A DNA stretch of 35,826 bases from Deltaproteobacteria bacterium RIFCSPLOWO2_12_FULL_60_19 (GCA_001798595.1 MGSS01000158.1:1-35826); one strand, 5' to 3'. Shown: positions 1 through 8,366, numbered from the stretch's first letter. Made by a program: numbers and translations. Notes: generated from the letters alone by a model not told the origin.

Positions 1-1
1 C

Positions 2-553
2 TATGCGTTAAAGAAGTTGGGGTTGAACCCGGAGAAAGACGTAACGATCGTTGGGGCCGGCGGGGCGGGAGAGCGGTTCGCGGCCGTAAGCGGCGGGCAC
101 CTTCAGGCAACGGTTGTCCAGCCGCCTTTTACGCTGCTTGCCCGCAAAGCCGGTTTCCCGATACTGGTCGACCTCTCGAAGGAGGAGTTCGACTACATCA
201 TCTCCGGGCCGCTCACCACGCGATCTTTCATTCGTTCGGACAGAGAAACCGTCATGAATTTCATGCGCGGCCTCGCCGATGGCATGGATTTTTATCGCGA
301 CGAGAAAAACAAAGACCAGGTCATCAAGTTTGTTGGCGACTACTATCGATCCAATGCCGTCGAGGAGTTGGACGAGACGCGCCGAGCCTACAGCCAGCTG
401 ACTCCGGGACTGCCGGTCATCGCGGTCAAGTCGATCGAAAATTTTATCGCCAACGACCGGGTCCTCTCGACCATGAACCTCAAGGCGGCGGATATTCTCG
501 ACCTGTCGTTCCTGGAGAAACTCGAGGAAGAACGAAAAGCCAGAGGGCGCTAG
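2..553 (+). CDS. ABC transporter substrate-binding protein, NMT1/SsuA-like (5' truncated by window edge)
   Basis: This is the C-terminal part of a periplasmic solute-binding protein of the NMT1/THI5/SsuA type. The frame is open to the window edge; residues before the first internal start read YALKKLGLNPEKDV, a typical mid-protein SBP segment, so the true start lies upstream. A later stretch with FIRSDRETVMNFMRGLADG matches the usual helix in which the family tracks repeated import cycles. Such proteins capture a small organic ligand in the periplasm and hand it to an ABC permease, but no permease or ATPase is present in the window. It ends 8 bp before the enoyl-CoA hydratase, so the two are probably co-transcribed and the ligand may feed the CoA pathway. 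Ligand unknown. Confidence 0.85.
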   Translation, partial: YALKKLGLNPEKDVTIVGAGGAGERFAAVSGGHLQATVVQPPFTLLARKAGFPILVDLSKEEFDYIISGPLTTRSFIRSDRETVMNFMRGLADGMDFYRDEKNKDQVIKFVGDYYRSNAVEELDETRRAYSQLTPGLPVIAVKSIENFIANDRVLSTMNLKAADILDLSFLEKLEEERKARGR

Positions 554-561
554 AAAGGCGA

Positions 562-1362
562 ATGATGCAAAACACTACTGTCATCTACGAAGTCACAAAC
601 CAGATCGGCTGGATCACGCTCAACCGGCCCGACGTGATGAACGCGATCAATCAGGAAATGAGCGGCGAGATTGTGAGCGCGTGTCGTCAAGCGGAGGAAG
701 ACGAGACTGTCCGCATCGTTATCTTCAAAGGCGCGGGCGAAAAGGCGTTCTCCAGCGGCATGGATTTAAAAGAAAGGGCGCAGGGCGCGCCGGTCTCGGT
801 CATCGAGAGAAGGCAGGTGAAGACGGCGTCGGAGGCCAACACTCCGACCAAGGCGGTGGCCACTATCGCCAAGCCGACGATCGCCGCGATCAACGGCTAC
901 GCCGTCGGCGGCGGCTTGGAATTGGCGCTCGCGTGCGATCTCAGAATTGCCACGGAGGACTCCAAGCTCGGTCTCACCGAGGTTCGGCATGGGATTTTGC
1001 CCGGGGCGGGCGGGACCCAGCGGCTGGCGCGCGCTGTGGGGATCGCCAAAGCATTGGAGATCTGTCTCCTGGGTCAACTGATCGACGGCAAGGAGGCGTT
1101 CCGCATCGGCCTGGTGAATCAAGCCGTGGCGCGCGAAGAGCTGATCGCGGCCGCGGAGCGCATGGCGCAGACGCTGCTCAAGGGCGCGCCGTTTTCGCTC
1201 CGCTATATAAAGGAAGCAATCCGCAAGGGCTTTGACCTTCCGCTGGAGGAAGGGTTGCGCCTGGAGGCGGACCTCTCGGCGCTGATCGGCACGACCGAGG
1301 ACAGCAAGGAGGGGCCGCGCGCCTTTACGGAGAAGCGGGCGCCGGTTTGGAAAGGGAAGTAA
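562..1362 (+). CDS. Enoyl-CoA hydratase/isomerase family protein
   Basis: A 266-residue crotonase that should hydrate a trans-2-enoyl-CoA to the 3-hydroxyacyl-CoA in the cytoplasm. The oxyanion-hole motifs are present ([11 protein letters not shown] near 61-71 and [16 protein letters not shown] near 111-126). Both catalytic glutamates of classical hydratases are visible: E120 in GGGLELA and E140 in GLTEVRHG. Their 20-residue spacing matches Glu144/Glu164 of the rat enzyme, so a true hydratase is likely. PGAGGTQRL follows as in the family. The start is ATG at 562 (a second ATG follows at 565), with a GAAAGG-like ribosome site just upstream. It lies 8 bp after an SBP gene and is followed by an inverted-repeat element. 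Confidence 0.93.
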   Translation: MMQNTTVIYEVTNQIGWITLNRPDVMNAINQEMSGEIVSACRQAEEDETVRIVIFKGAGEKAFSSGMDLKERAQGAPVSVIERRQVKTASEANTPTKAVATIAKPTIAAINGYAVGGGLELALACDLRIATEDSKLGLTEVRHGILPGAGGTQRLARAVGIAKALEICLLGQLIDGKEAFRIGLVNQAVAREELIAAAERMAQTLLKGAPFSLRYIKEAIRKGFDLPLEEGLRLEADLSALIGTTEDSKEGPRAFTEKRAPVWKGK

Positions 1363-1364
1363 GA

Positions 1365-1498
1365 GTCTGCCTGATGCGCCTCTCCGGCCTGATGCAATAC
1401 GGGCGTCGTCCGCTCGACAAGAGTGGTGATGGGATCTTTGGGGTACGCTTGTGTCTCCTCGTCCGGTGCATCAGTCCTTCGACGCGCCCCAGGCAGAC
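1365..1498. repeat. Imperfect inverted-repeat element (~134 bp)
   Basis: The outer 9 bp GTCTGCCTG (1365-1373) is the exact reverse complement of 1490-1498. An inner block CTGATGCA (1389-1396) is the reverse complement of TGCATCAG (1467-1474). The two blocks are separated by 15 bp on both arms, so the pairing is in register over about 32 bp. The element fills most of the gap between the hydratase and the CoA ligase. It contains the alternative GTG start of the ligase, which argues for the later ATG. It could be a miniature mobile element or a structured RNA; no transposase is nearby. Confidence 0.6.
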
Positions 1499-1528
1499 CA
1501 AGTTGAGAGAGTAAGGAATGAAGCGCGA

Positions 1529-3043
1529 ATGACGACTCCGTTACTCATAGCCGACGCGCTTAGGCGGAACGCCTGGAAGTATCCGGTTAAACTCGCCGTC
1601 AAAGACGCCAGGCGGCAGGTCACTTATCGGGAGCTTAACGCCAGGGTCAACCGGCTGGCCCGCGCTCTCCTGGGGATGGGCATCGGGAAAGGCGATCCCG
1701 TGGCGCTCCTGGTCGGCAACCGGATCGAGCATCTGGAGATTTTCTTCGCGCTGGCGAAGATCGGAGCTTTGTCGGTTCCGCTCGATGTGAAGTGGCGCGC
1801 GCTGGAGATGGGCGCCGTTCTATCCTCGCTCACGCCCGCCGCGCTGTTTCTTGAGACCGCGTGCGCGGATGAGTTCGCGAAGGCAAAGGCGGCAAACCAT
1901 CTCGCGTCGCTTAAAACGATAGAGCTCTCGCAGGCAGCCTACGGACGTTTGGTGGATGAAGGGGAGGCCGAAGAGCCGGCGGTAGAGGTCGGGGAAGACG
2001 ATCCCGTCGCCGTGCTGATCACTTCGGGGACCACAGGCCTTCCCAAGGGCTGTCTGACGACTCACCGGGCCTATGTTCTTCACTGCATCAACAACGCCAT
2101 CGAGAAAGGACTTGGGGTGCATGACACGGGGCTGCTCGCCTCGCCGATCTACTTCAGCGCCGGAAGATCGTTTACGCTGGGGATCTTGTACTTCGGCGGC
2201 ACGATGATTTTGCACGAGCGGTTCGATCCGGTCGAAGTTTTAACGACGATCGAGAGAGAAAAGGTGACTTATCTCGGGGCCGTTCCGACCATGTGCGAGC
2301 GGCTGCTGCAGGTCCCTGACGTGGAGAAGTTCGATACCAGCTCGCTTCGCTGCCTCGCCATCACGGGTGGAAAAGTCCACGGCCCGGTGTTGGAAGGGCT
2401 CAGAAAATATATCACGCCGAATATCTATCGGACCTACGCCTCTACAGACTCCGGCCAGATGGCCATTGCCAAGCCTGGAGATATGGAGGCGAAGCCCCTC
2501 TCGGCGGGCCGTCCCGTCTGGTGCGTCGAGCTGCGCGTCGTCGACGACGCGCGCAACGCCGTGCCCGTCAACGAAGTGGGGGAGATCGTCTGCAAGAGTC
2601 CGCTCGCCACCCAGGGTTATTACAAAAATCCGGAGGCGACCGCCGCATCGTTTCGCGACGGCTGGTTTCACACCGGCGACCTGGGCTATTTCGACGAGGA
2701 CGGCTATCTCTATGTCGTGGGGAGAAAGAAGGATATGGTGAAAAGCGGCGGGATCAGTATCTATCCACTGGAGATAGAGACGGTGCTGTATCATCACCCC
2801 GACGTGCTGGAAGCGGCGGTGTTCGGCCTGCCCGATCCGAAGTGGGGAGAAGTCGTGACGGCGGTGGTCGTTCCGCGCAAGGGGGCCGCGCTTCGCGGCG
2901 ACGAGCTGATTCAATTTTGCAAGGAGCGTCTGGCTTCTTACAAAGTTCCGAAATCGGTGGAGATCGTTGACTCGCTGCCGCATACTGAGTTGGGGAAAGT
3001 GGCTAAGGATAGCTTAAGGGAAACTTTCAAATTATTGCTCTAA
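1529..3043 (+). CDS. AMP-dependent acyl-CoA synthetase/ligase (ANL superfamily)
   Basis: A 504-residue adenylate-forming enzyme that would activate a carboxylic acid to its acyl-CoA using ATP. Motifs in order: phosphate-binding loop SGTTGLPKG (166-174), YASTDSG (303-309) in place of the usual Y-G-x-T-E, hinge region HTGDLGYFDEDGYLY (381-395), GRKKDMVKSGG (398-408) and the C-terminal catalytic lysine in ELGKVAKD (K490). I prefer ATG 1529, preceded by TAAGGA. An in-frame GTG at 1451 would add 26 residues, but these lie in the inverted repeat. The neighbouring hydratase and hydratase/lyase-like genes point to an unsaturated or hydroxycinnamate-like acid. The exact substrate cannot be read from sequence. 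Confidence 0.93.
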   Translation: MTTPLLIADALRRNAWKYPVKLAVKDARRQVTYRELNARVNRLARALLGMGIGKGDPVALLVGNRIEHLEIFFALAKIGALSVPLDVKWRALEMGAVLSSLTPAALFLETACADEFAKAKAANHLASLKTIELSQAAYGRLVDEGEAEEPAVEVGEDDPVAVLITSGTTGLPKGCLTTHRAYVLHCINNAIEKGLGVHDTGLLASPIYFSAGRSFTLGILYFGGTMILHERFDPVEVLTTIEREKVTYLGAVPTMCERLLQVPDVEKFDTSSLRCLAITGGKVHGPVLEGLRKYITPNIYRTYASTDSGQMAIAKPGDMEAKPLSAGRPVWCVELRVVDDARNAVPVNEVGEIVCKSPLATQGYYKNPEATAASFRDGWFHTGDLGYFDEDGYLYVVGRKKDMVKSGGISIYPLEIETVLYHHPDVLEAAVFGLPDPKWGEVVTAVVVPRKGAALRGDELIQFCKERLASYKVPKSVEIVDSLPHTELGKVAKDSLRETFKLLL

Positions 3044-3067
3044 GATGCTAAAAACACAGGAGTGTTT

Positions 3068-3880
3068 ATGGCTGAATACAAGACGATCCTGGTAGAGAAG
3101 AAAAGCGGCATCACGACGGTCACATTCAACCGGCCGGAGCAGCGCAACGCGATGAGCCCGCAGCTTCACCGCGACATGCACGCTGCGCTGACCGAACTGC
3201 GGTACGACAAAGAGACCAGGGTGATTATTTTGACCGGCGCGGGCCCGAGCTTTTGCGCCGGACAGGATTTAAAGCAGTATTTCCTCGAGATGGACTCGCA
3301 GCCGCAGAGCGTTCGCGATGAGGTTCGCGACTTGTCGCGGCGCTGGCGCAACGAGCTGCTGCGCACGATGCCGCAGCCGGTGATCGCCATGATCAACGGC
3401 TGGTGCTTCGGCGGCGGTTTCACAGTCGTCACCGCCGCGGACATCGCGATCGCCGCCGAGGACGCCGTATTCGGTTTGTCCGAGGTGAACTTCGGCCACT
3501 TCCCCGGCGGAGAAGTCACTATCGTGCTCACCGAGCATCTCCAGCCCAAGCACGGACTTTTCTACGCGCTCACGGGCAAGACCTTCACGGCAAAAGAGGC
3601 GGAGCGCATCGGGCTTATCACCAAAGCGGTGCCGCGCGCCGATCTTGAGAAGGAAACGATGGCCATCGCTGAAAATCTGCGTGAGAAGGACCCCGTTGCG
3701 TTGAAGGCCGTGAAAGAGGCGTGGTACTACACGTTCTATAGTCCGCCCGATGTGGCGTATGAAATCTCCGGGCTTATCTCTCAGCGCGTAACGCAGCAGC
3801 ACGGCGGACGCCCGGGCATTCAACAGTTCAAGGAGAAGAGATATCAGCCGGGGTTGGGGGCGTATAAGTGGGAGAAGTAG
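3068..3880 (+). CDS. Hydroxycinnamoyl-CoA hydratase/lyase-like crotonase
   Basis: A 270-residue crotonase closest by eye to p-hydroxycinnamoyl-CoA hydratase/lyase (feruloyl-CoA to vanillin plus acetyl-CoA). The block NGWCFGGGFT (110-119) then FGLSEVNFGHFPGG (135-148) has the single catalytic glutamate (E139, Glu143 in the Pseudomonas enzyme). The first glutamate of classical hydratases is absent. Y71 in KQYF matches the conserved Tyr75. The residue at Ser123 of the Pseudomonas enzyme is Thr119 here. ATG 3068 is chosen because AGGAG (3058-3062) sits 5 bp upstream; a GTG at 3062 overlaps that site. The C-terminal GLGAYKW also matches the family. A second paralogue lies at 6126-6956. The substrate may differ from ferulate. 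Confidence 0.85.
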   Translation: MAEYKTILVEKKSGITTVTFNRPEQRNAMSPQLHRDMHAALTELRYDKETRVIILTGAGPSFCAGQDLKQYFLEMDSQPQSVRDEVRDLSRRWRNELLRTMPQPVIAMINGWCFGGGFTVVTAADIAIAAEDAVFGLSEVNFGHFPGGEVTIVLTEHLQPKHGLFYALTGKTFTAKEAERIGLITKAVPRADLEKETMAIAENLREKDPVALKAVKEAWYYTFYSPPDVAYEISGLISQRVTQQHGGRPGIQQFKEKRYQPGLGAYKWEK

Positions 3881-3882
3881 GG

Positions 3883-3914
3883 GGAGAAACGGAGAAACGA
3901 AGAAACGGAGGGGA
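3883..3914 (+). repeat. Short 8-bp tandem repeat in leader of SBP gene
   Basis: GGAGAAAC is present twice in a row (3883-3890, 3891-3898), then GAAGAAAC (3899-3906) and GGAGGGGA (3907-3914). This brings several purine-rich, ribosome-site-like blocks immediately before ATG 3918. No complementary arm is visible, so it looks like a half-element of the repeat-arm palindromes described elsewhere. Confidence 0.6.
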
Positions 3915-3917
3915 CGC

Positions 3918-4943
3918 ATGAGGTACTTGCCGCTGTGTAGAGGAGCGCGAGCGCTGTTGGCAGGCGTAGTCGTCATGGCGACCAGCGCCGTGTTCGCGCA
4001 GGACTGGACGGTAAAAGCGCGTGAGGAGAAATCGCTCGTCCTTTATCACACCACCAATGTTCCCGACACACAGAAGATTCTCGATGGGTTCCGCCAGCGC
4101 GCGCCGTATCTGGCCGTCGAGCCGTTTCGCGCGACGGGAGAAAAGCTGATTCAACGCATCACCACCGAGATCAAGGCCGGCCGCCATCTGGCGGATGTCT
4201 ACATCATCAGCGGTCTCCAGGCCTGGCTGCTGAAAGACGCCGGGTATATTGCGCCGTACCGTTCGCCCGAACGCGACCGGGTGAACTCCGCGCTGAAAGA
4301 CCGCGAGGGCTACTGGAGCGGAATCTACTGGAACCTGGAGGTGCTGGGCTACCAAACAAAACTCGTGCCGGCTCATGAAGTGCCGAAGCGGTGGGAGGAT
4401 CTGGCAAGCCCCCGGTGGAAGGGCCAGGTCGGCTTAGAGGAGGAGGATGTCCAGTGGTACGCCTCCATCTTGCAGCTTATGGGGGAGGAGAAGGGGAAAG
4501 AGCTGATGCGCCGGATCGCCCAACAGCGCCCGCAGATCCGCCGCGGCCACACATTGCTCGGCCAGCTCATGGCTGCGGGAGAATTCGCCCTCGCGCCGAC
4601 GTTGCGCGTCCATGAAGCGGAAGCTCTGCGGCGGAGAGGCGCCCCCGTCGACTGGCACGCCATCGAGCCGCTGGCGCCGAACCCGCCGGTTTGCGTCATG
4701 TTGCCGAAAAGCGCGCCCCGGCCCAACGCCGCCAAGGTGTTTATCGACTATATTCTTTCCCGCGATGGACAGGAGGTCCTCCGGCAAATGGGCCGCAACA
4801 GCTCGCGGGTCGATGTCGAGCAGTCGATCGCGCGGGTGACGAAGGTCAAGCTCATGGAGATGGATTGGGAGAAAGTGCAAAAAAACTACGCCCGCTATGC
4901 CACGGAGTTCCGTGAGATCTTCGTCGCTGGGGCGGCGCATTAA
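3918..4943 (+). CDS. Extracellular solute-binding protein, Fe3+-type ABC SBP fold
   Basis: A 341-residue exported binding protein. Residues 1-27 form a signal peptide: basic start MRYLPLCRGAR, hydrophobic core LLAGVVVMATSAVF, cleavage near FAQ. The body matches the iron(III)/thiamine/putrescine-type SBP group: early strand LVLYHTTNVPDTQKIL, then DVYIISGLQAWLL, RWEDLASPRWKGQVG, and a late block with KVFIDYILSRDGQEVL. The signature RRGHTLLGQLMAAGEFALA is shared with the next gene and with the SBP at 23915, so the three form one paralogous family. It is 37 bp after the lyase-like gene and 17 bp before its paralogue. The iron-type name reflects fold only; with catabolic neighbours the ligand may be organic. 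No ABC membrane components are present. Confidence 0.85.
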   Translation: MRYLPLCRGARALLAGVVVMATSAVFAQDWTVKAREEKSLVLYHTTNVPDTQKILDGFRQRAPYLAVEPFRATGEKLIQRITTEIKAGRHLADVYIISGLQAWLLKDAGYIAPYRSPERDRVNSALKDREGYWSGIYWNLEVLGYQTKLVPAHEVPKRWEDLASPRWKGQVGLEEEDVQWYASILQLMGEEKGKELMRRIAQQRPQIRRGHTLLGQLMAAGEFALAPTLRVHEAEALRRRGAPVDWHAIEPLAPNPPVCVMLPKSAPRPNAAKVFIDYILSRDGQEVLRQMGRNSSRVDVEQSIARVTKVKLMEMDWEKVQKNYARYATEFREIFVAGAAH

Positions 4944-4960
4944 ACGGAGGCGAGAAAAAA

Positions 4961-6007
4961 ATGGGATCTTTGACTTCTTTTCCACGCGGCGGAGGAAGGA
5001 TTGCGTCATTGTTGCTTTCCCTGATTCTTGTTTTCTCTGGTTTTGGTGGCGATATAGGCTGGGGCCAGACGGAACACGCGTCAAAGCTCGTCGAGGGCGC
5101 AAAAAAGGAAGGCAAGCTCGTCTGGTACACCTCGATGGCGATCGACACCTCGAAGCCGATTCTGGATGAGTTCCTGAAAGAATATCCCTTCGTCAAAGCC
5201 GATCTCGTTCGCGCAGGGGAAGAGCAGCTCTTAAGCCGCATCATGACCGAGACCCGGGCGGGGAGATGGCTGTTCGATGTGGTCTCGACGAGCGCCGTAC
5301 AGGTGCTGGCGCTGAGAAACTTTCTGTCTCCGTATGCGTCCGTGGAGACCCGCGCCTACAGCGATGAGCTAAAAGATTCCAAAAACCGATGGACGGCGAT
5401 CTACAACAACAACCTCATCCTGACCTACAACACTAAGATGGTGTCGGCAAAAGAAGCACCCAGAGACTACGGCGACCTTTTGGACGCGAAGTGGAAGGGC
5501 AAGATCCTCATGGACTCGACCGACTATGATTGGTACGGGACGCTGGCGAGCTTCTGGGGCAAGGAAACAGCCAGGCGGTATCTGGAACGCCTGGCCCAGC
5601 AGAATCCCGCTTGGCGCAGGGGGCATGGCCTGTTGGCGCAGCTTGTAGGCGCGGGGGAAGCTCCTCTGGGTTGGGCCTACAGCTTTCGCGTCGAGAGGAT
5701 GAAGAAAGAGGGCGCGCCGATCGACTGGGTGGAGAGCTTCAATCCGATCGTGACGACGATCAACGGGATCGGCCTGAGCGTGAAGGCGAGCAACCCGAAC
5801 ACGAGCCGGCTCTTCATCGACTTCATTCTTTCAAAGAAGGCTCAGGAGATGATTCGAGACATGCGGCGCATCCCCGCTCGGAGCGACGTGAAGCCGCTGG
5901 CGCCGAAGATGGACCAGTCCAAACTGCGCCTCAAGCTCGTCCCCGGAGAGGTTTCTGTCAACATCGATCAGTACGCCGAGGAGTTCAGAAAGATATTCGG
6001 CCTTTGA
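4961..6007 (+). CDS. Extracellular solute-binding protein, Fe3+-type ABC SBP fold (paralogue)
   Basis: A 348-residue exported SBP following its paralogue by 17 bp. The signal peptide is long (core ASLLLSLILVFSGFGG, likely cleaved before QTEHASK near residue 35). Shared family marks: VWYTSMAIDTSKPILDEF, DVVSTSAVQVL, DAKWKGKILMD, RRGHGLLAQLVGAGEAPLG, a GAPIDW block and LFIDFILSKKAQEMI near the C-terminus. The start ATG 4961 is preceded by GGAGGCGAG. The tandem arrangement suggests duplication followed by ligand divergence. Ligand unknown. Confidence 0.85.
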   Translation: MGSLTSFPRGGGRIASLLLSLILVFSGFGGDIGWGQTEHASKLVEGAKKEGKLVWYTSMAIDTSKPILDEFLKEYPFVKADLVRAGEEQLLSRIMTETRAGRWLFDVVSTSAVQVLALRNFLSPYASVETRAYSDELKDSKNRWTAIYNNNLILTYNTKMVSAKEAPRDYGDLLDAKWKGKILMDSTDYDWYGTLASFWGKETARRYLERLAQQNPAWRRGHGLLAQLVGAGEAPLGWAYSFRVERMKKEGAPIDWVESFNPIVTTINGIGLSVKASNPNTSRLFIDFILSKKAQEMIRDMRRIPARSDVKPLAPKMDQSKLRLKLVPGEVSVNIDQYAEEFRKIFGL

Positions 6008-6062
6008 GTTCCATTTCCGTCAAGGCTGCTGAAAACCCTGTCAAACGCTTCGTTCGTCCCGC

Positions 6063-6092
6063 TTGACACCCGATTCGACGGTCAACTATGCT
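6063..6092 (+). promoter_or_regulatory. Probable sigma70 promoter for the second hydratase/lyase-like gene
   Basis: A perfect -35 hexamer TTGACA (6063-6068) is followed after 18 bp by TATGCT (6087-6092), 4 of 6 to the -10 consensus. Transcription would start near 6099, about 27 bp before ATG 6126 and its strong AGGAGG site (6111-6116). This implies the gene can be expressed independently of the upstream SBP pair. Confidence 0.55.
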
Positions 6093-6125
6093 CGCGGTCA
6101 AAGTTCGTTAAGGAGGAACAAAACG

Positions 6126-6956
6126 ATGGGGACGAAGAATTATCAGACCGTGAAGGTTGAGAAGGATAACGGGATTACGTGGGTGACGCTCAACCGGCCG
6201 GAGAAACGCAACGCTATGAATCCGCAGCTTCACTACGACATGCTCGACGCGCTGACGGAGCTGGAGACGGACAAGGAAACGCAGGTGGTGGTGTTGACCG
6301 GGGCGGGGGAGGCGTGGTGCGCGGGACAGGATTTGCGGGAATATTTCCGCGCGACGGACAACAACCCGGTGGAGCGGCGGCGCGCGAGCTGGGCGTCGCA
6401 GGAGTGGCGCTGGCGGCGGCTGTTTACCTTTCCCAAGCCAACTATTGCGATGGTCAACGGTTACTGCTTCGGCGGGGCCTTCACGCCGTTGATCGCCTGC
6501 GATTTCGCCATCGCCGCAGAAGACGCGATCTTCGGCCTGAGCGAGATCAACTGGGGCATCTTCCCGGGTGGATTGGTCAGCCGGGTGTTGGCGGATGCGT
6601 TGAGCTATCGCGACGCGCTGTACTACATCATGACCGGCGATCCGTTCGACGGGAAGAAGGCGGCGGAGCTGAAGCTCGTAAACTTCGCCGTCCCAAAAGC
6701 GAAGTTGAAAGATGAGACGGTCAAGCTGGCGAAGAAACTCATGGAGAAAAATCCTCAGACGCTGCGCGCGGCGAAGGAGGTTTACAAATTCTGCCGCACG
6801 ATGGACTACGCGCAGGCCGAGGACTACATGTCGGCGAAAGGGATCGCGCTCCGCGCGACGGACCCGGAGAAGGGGCGCGAAGAGGGGACAAAACAGTTCC
6901 TCGACGAGAAGAGCTTTCGGCCGGGGCTGGGCGCTTACCAGCGCAAGAAGAGTTAA
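6126..6956 (+). CDS. Hydroxycinnamoyl-CoA hydratase/lyase-like crotonase (second copy)
   Basis: A 276-residue crotonase strongly resembling bacterial feruloyl/p-coumaroyl-CoA hydratase-lyase along its length: KVEKDNGITWVTLNRPEKRN, LTGAGEAWCAGQDLREYF, IAMVNGYCFGGAFTPL, IFGLSEINWGIFPGG. The catalytic glutamate equivalent to Glu143 is E140, the Tyr75 equivalent is Y73, and Ser123 is replaced by T120. A tyrosine (Y234, in AEDYMSAK) lies near the family's Tyr239 but may be offset by two residues. The start is ATG 6126 with AGGAGG 9 bp upstream; a longer frame to 6063 would overlap the promoter. Expected reaction: hydration of a 4-hydroxycinnamoyl-CoA and retro-aldol release of an aldehyde plus acetyl-CoA. 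Substrate not proven. Confidence 0.87.
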   Translation: MGTKNYQTVKVEKDNGITWVTLNRPEKRNAMNPQLHYDMLDALTELETDKETQVVVLTGAGEAWCAGQDLREYFRATDNNPVERRRASWASQEWRWRRLFTFPKPTIAMVNGYCFGGAFTPLIACDFAIAAEDAIFGLSEINWGIFPGGLVSRVLADALSYRDALYYIMTGDPFDGKKAAELKLVNFAVPKAKLKDETVKLAKKLMEKNPQTLRAAKEVYKFCRTMDYAQAEDYMSAKGIALRATDPEKGREEGTKQFLDEKSFRPGLGAYQRKKS

Positions 6957-6967
6957 GGGCTACGGGT

Positions 6968-7066
6968 ATTTTAGATTTTCGATTGCCGATTTTCGATTGG
7001 TGAATCTTCAGCCAAAGGCTGATCCGCCTCAGGCGGAAAAATCCAAAATCTAAAATCGAAAATGGG
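6968..7066. repeat. Palindromic element with repeated-oligomer arms (GATTTTAGATTG type, copy 1)
   Basis: The left arm (6968-7000) iterates degenerate units such as ATTTTAGATT, TTCGATTG and CCGATTTTCGATTGG. The right arm (7037-7066) carries the complementary series AATCCAAAATCTAAAATCGAAAAT. The centre holds two perfect mini-hairpins, AGCC-AAA-GGCT (7010-7020) and CCGCC-TCA-GGCGG (7024-7036). It fills the gap between the crotonase and the acyl-CoA dehydrogenase. Similar arms recur at 20466-20592 and 21556-21664. Confidence 0.75.
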
Positions 7067-7092
7067 TGGGGTTCCTGGGGGCGTAGGGGAAG

Positions 7093-8250
7093 ATGGATTT
7101 CAATCTGCCTGAAGAGCTTCAGTTGCTGAAAGAGACATTGCGGCGGTTTGTCGACAAGGAGCTGATTCCGCTGGAGCGGGAGTTTCGCCCGGAGGGCGAG
7201 GAGATGCCGGAGCGCTTGCTCAAGCCGCTGCAAGAAAAAGTGAAGGCGATGGGGCTGTGGATGCTCGACGTCCCGCAGGAGTACGGCGGGGCCGGGCTCG
7301 GCCTGCTCGCGCGCTGCGTCATCCAAGAAGAAGTCTCCCGCACCGTGGTCCTGCCGTTTCGCGGCAGTGAGCTGTTTGGCCACGACGTGCGGCCGGTGCT
7401 GTTCCACTGCAACGCAGAACAAAAGGAACGTTTTCTCAAACCCGTTCTTCAGGGCGAGATGCGCGTCTGTTTCGCCCAGACCGAGCCGGACGCGGGCAGC
7501 GATCCCGCCAGCATACAGACGCGCGCGGTGCGCGACGGCGAGCACTTCGTTTTAAACGGCACCAAGCGCTTCATCAGCGGCGCGGGCCGGGCGGACTACG
7601 CCCAGGTGATGGCGGTCACCGACCCGGAGAAGCGAGCGCGCGGCGGCATCACCTGCTTCATGGTCGATATGAAAAGCCCCGGCGTCATCCTCGACCGCCA
7701 GTGGCCGACGATGATGGGCGACGCGCCGTGGCAGATTGTGTTTGACGGCGCGCGCGTGCCCGCCGCGAATGTGATCGGCAAGATCGGCGAGGGATTCTCG
7801 CTGGCCCAGCAGTGGATTCAAGACGGGCGCATCAAAGGTCACGGCGCGCGTCCCGTCGGCATCGCGCAGCGGGCGCTGGAGATGATGATGGACTATTCGC
7901 GTCACCGCGTGACCTTCGGCCGGCCGCTCGCGGAGCGCCAGGCGGTGCAGTTCATGATCGCCGACTCGGCGACGGAGCTTCGAGCGGCTCGTCTTCTGGT
8001 TCACGAGTGCGCGTGGCGTCACGACGGGGGGGAAGACGTGCGGAATCTCTCCTACATGGTAAAGATCACTTCCACCGAGATGGCGAGCCGGGTGGTGGAT
8101 CGCGCGATCAAGGTCCACGGCGGCATAGGTCTGACCAAGGATTTGCCGCTCGAATGGTGGTATCGCCAGGTGCGGAGCATCCGCATCACGGAAGGGGCGA
8201 CGGAAGTTCTGCGCTGGCGTCTGGCGCAAAACCTCCTCAAGGGCCGATGA
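7093..8250 (+). CDS. Acyl-CoA dehydrogenase family protein
   Basis: A 385-residue flavoenzyme that would introduce a 2,3 double bond into an acyl-CoA, passing electrons to an electron-transfer flavoprotein. Family signatures: CFAQTEPDAGSDPA (126-139), the FAD-binding part near FVLNGTKRFISGAG, the helix DYSRHRVTFGRPLAERQAVQ, VHGGIGLTKDLPLEWWYR (341-358) and RITEGATEVLRW with E367 at the usual catalytic-base position. Length is normal. ATG 7093 follows GGGGAAG. Its last codons and stop lie inside an inverted-repeat element (8237-8366). Position after the ligase and crotonases supports a CoA-ester degradation block. Confidence 0.93.
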   Translation: MDFNLPEELQLLKETLRRFVDKELIPLEREFRPEGEEMPERLLKPLQEKVKAMGLWMLDVPQEYGGAGLGLLARCVIQEEVSRTVVLPFRGSELFGHDVRPVLFHCNAEQKERFLKPVLQGEMRVCFAQTEPDAGSDPASIQTRAVRDGEHFVLNGTKRFISGAGRADYAQVMAVTDPEKRARGGITCFMVDMKSPGVILDRQWPTMMGDAPWQIVFDGARVPAANVIGKIGEGFSLAQQWIQDGRIKGHGARPVGIAQRALEMMMDYSRHRVTFGRPLAERQAVQFMIADSATELRAARLLVHECAWRHDGGEDVRNLSYMVKITSTEMASRVVDRAIKVHGGIGLTKDLPLEWWYRQVRSIRITEGATEVLRWRLAQNLLKGR

Positions 8251-8366
8251 AAAAGGACCATCTACGGCGTTGTGCTCGGCTCGTTTCGCTCGACGTACTG
8301 GAGAGGACGCCTGCGCTCGCGGACCTTTGCACGCCTTGTATCTGGGACCTTTTTGATCGGCCTTGA
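8237..8366. repeat. Inverted-repeat element overlapping the acyl-CoA dehydrogenase stop codon (~130 bp)
   Basis: The left end TCAAGGGCCGATGAAAAAGG (8237-8256, continuing ACC) pairs with the right end GGACCTTTTTGATCGGCCTTGA (8345-8366); the reverse complement of the right end differs by one base insertion and two substitutions. The interior is rich in GCTCG and CGCTCG blocks. The left arm encodes the last residues and TGA of the dehydrogenase. The run ACCTTTTTGATC in the right arm could also act as a weak terminator. The following SBP gene lacks a signal peptide. Confidence 0.65.

Noticed and set aside
1451-1528. N-terminal extension of the acyl-CoA ligase from GTG 1451
   Set aside because: The extra residues fall in the right arm of an inverted repeat, and a ribosome site precedes ATG 1529.
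2240-2983. Open - strand frame of about 247 codons opposite the CoA ligase
   Set aside because: No domain or start signal; it covers the conserved ligase core, so it is a shadow.
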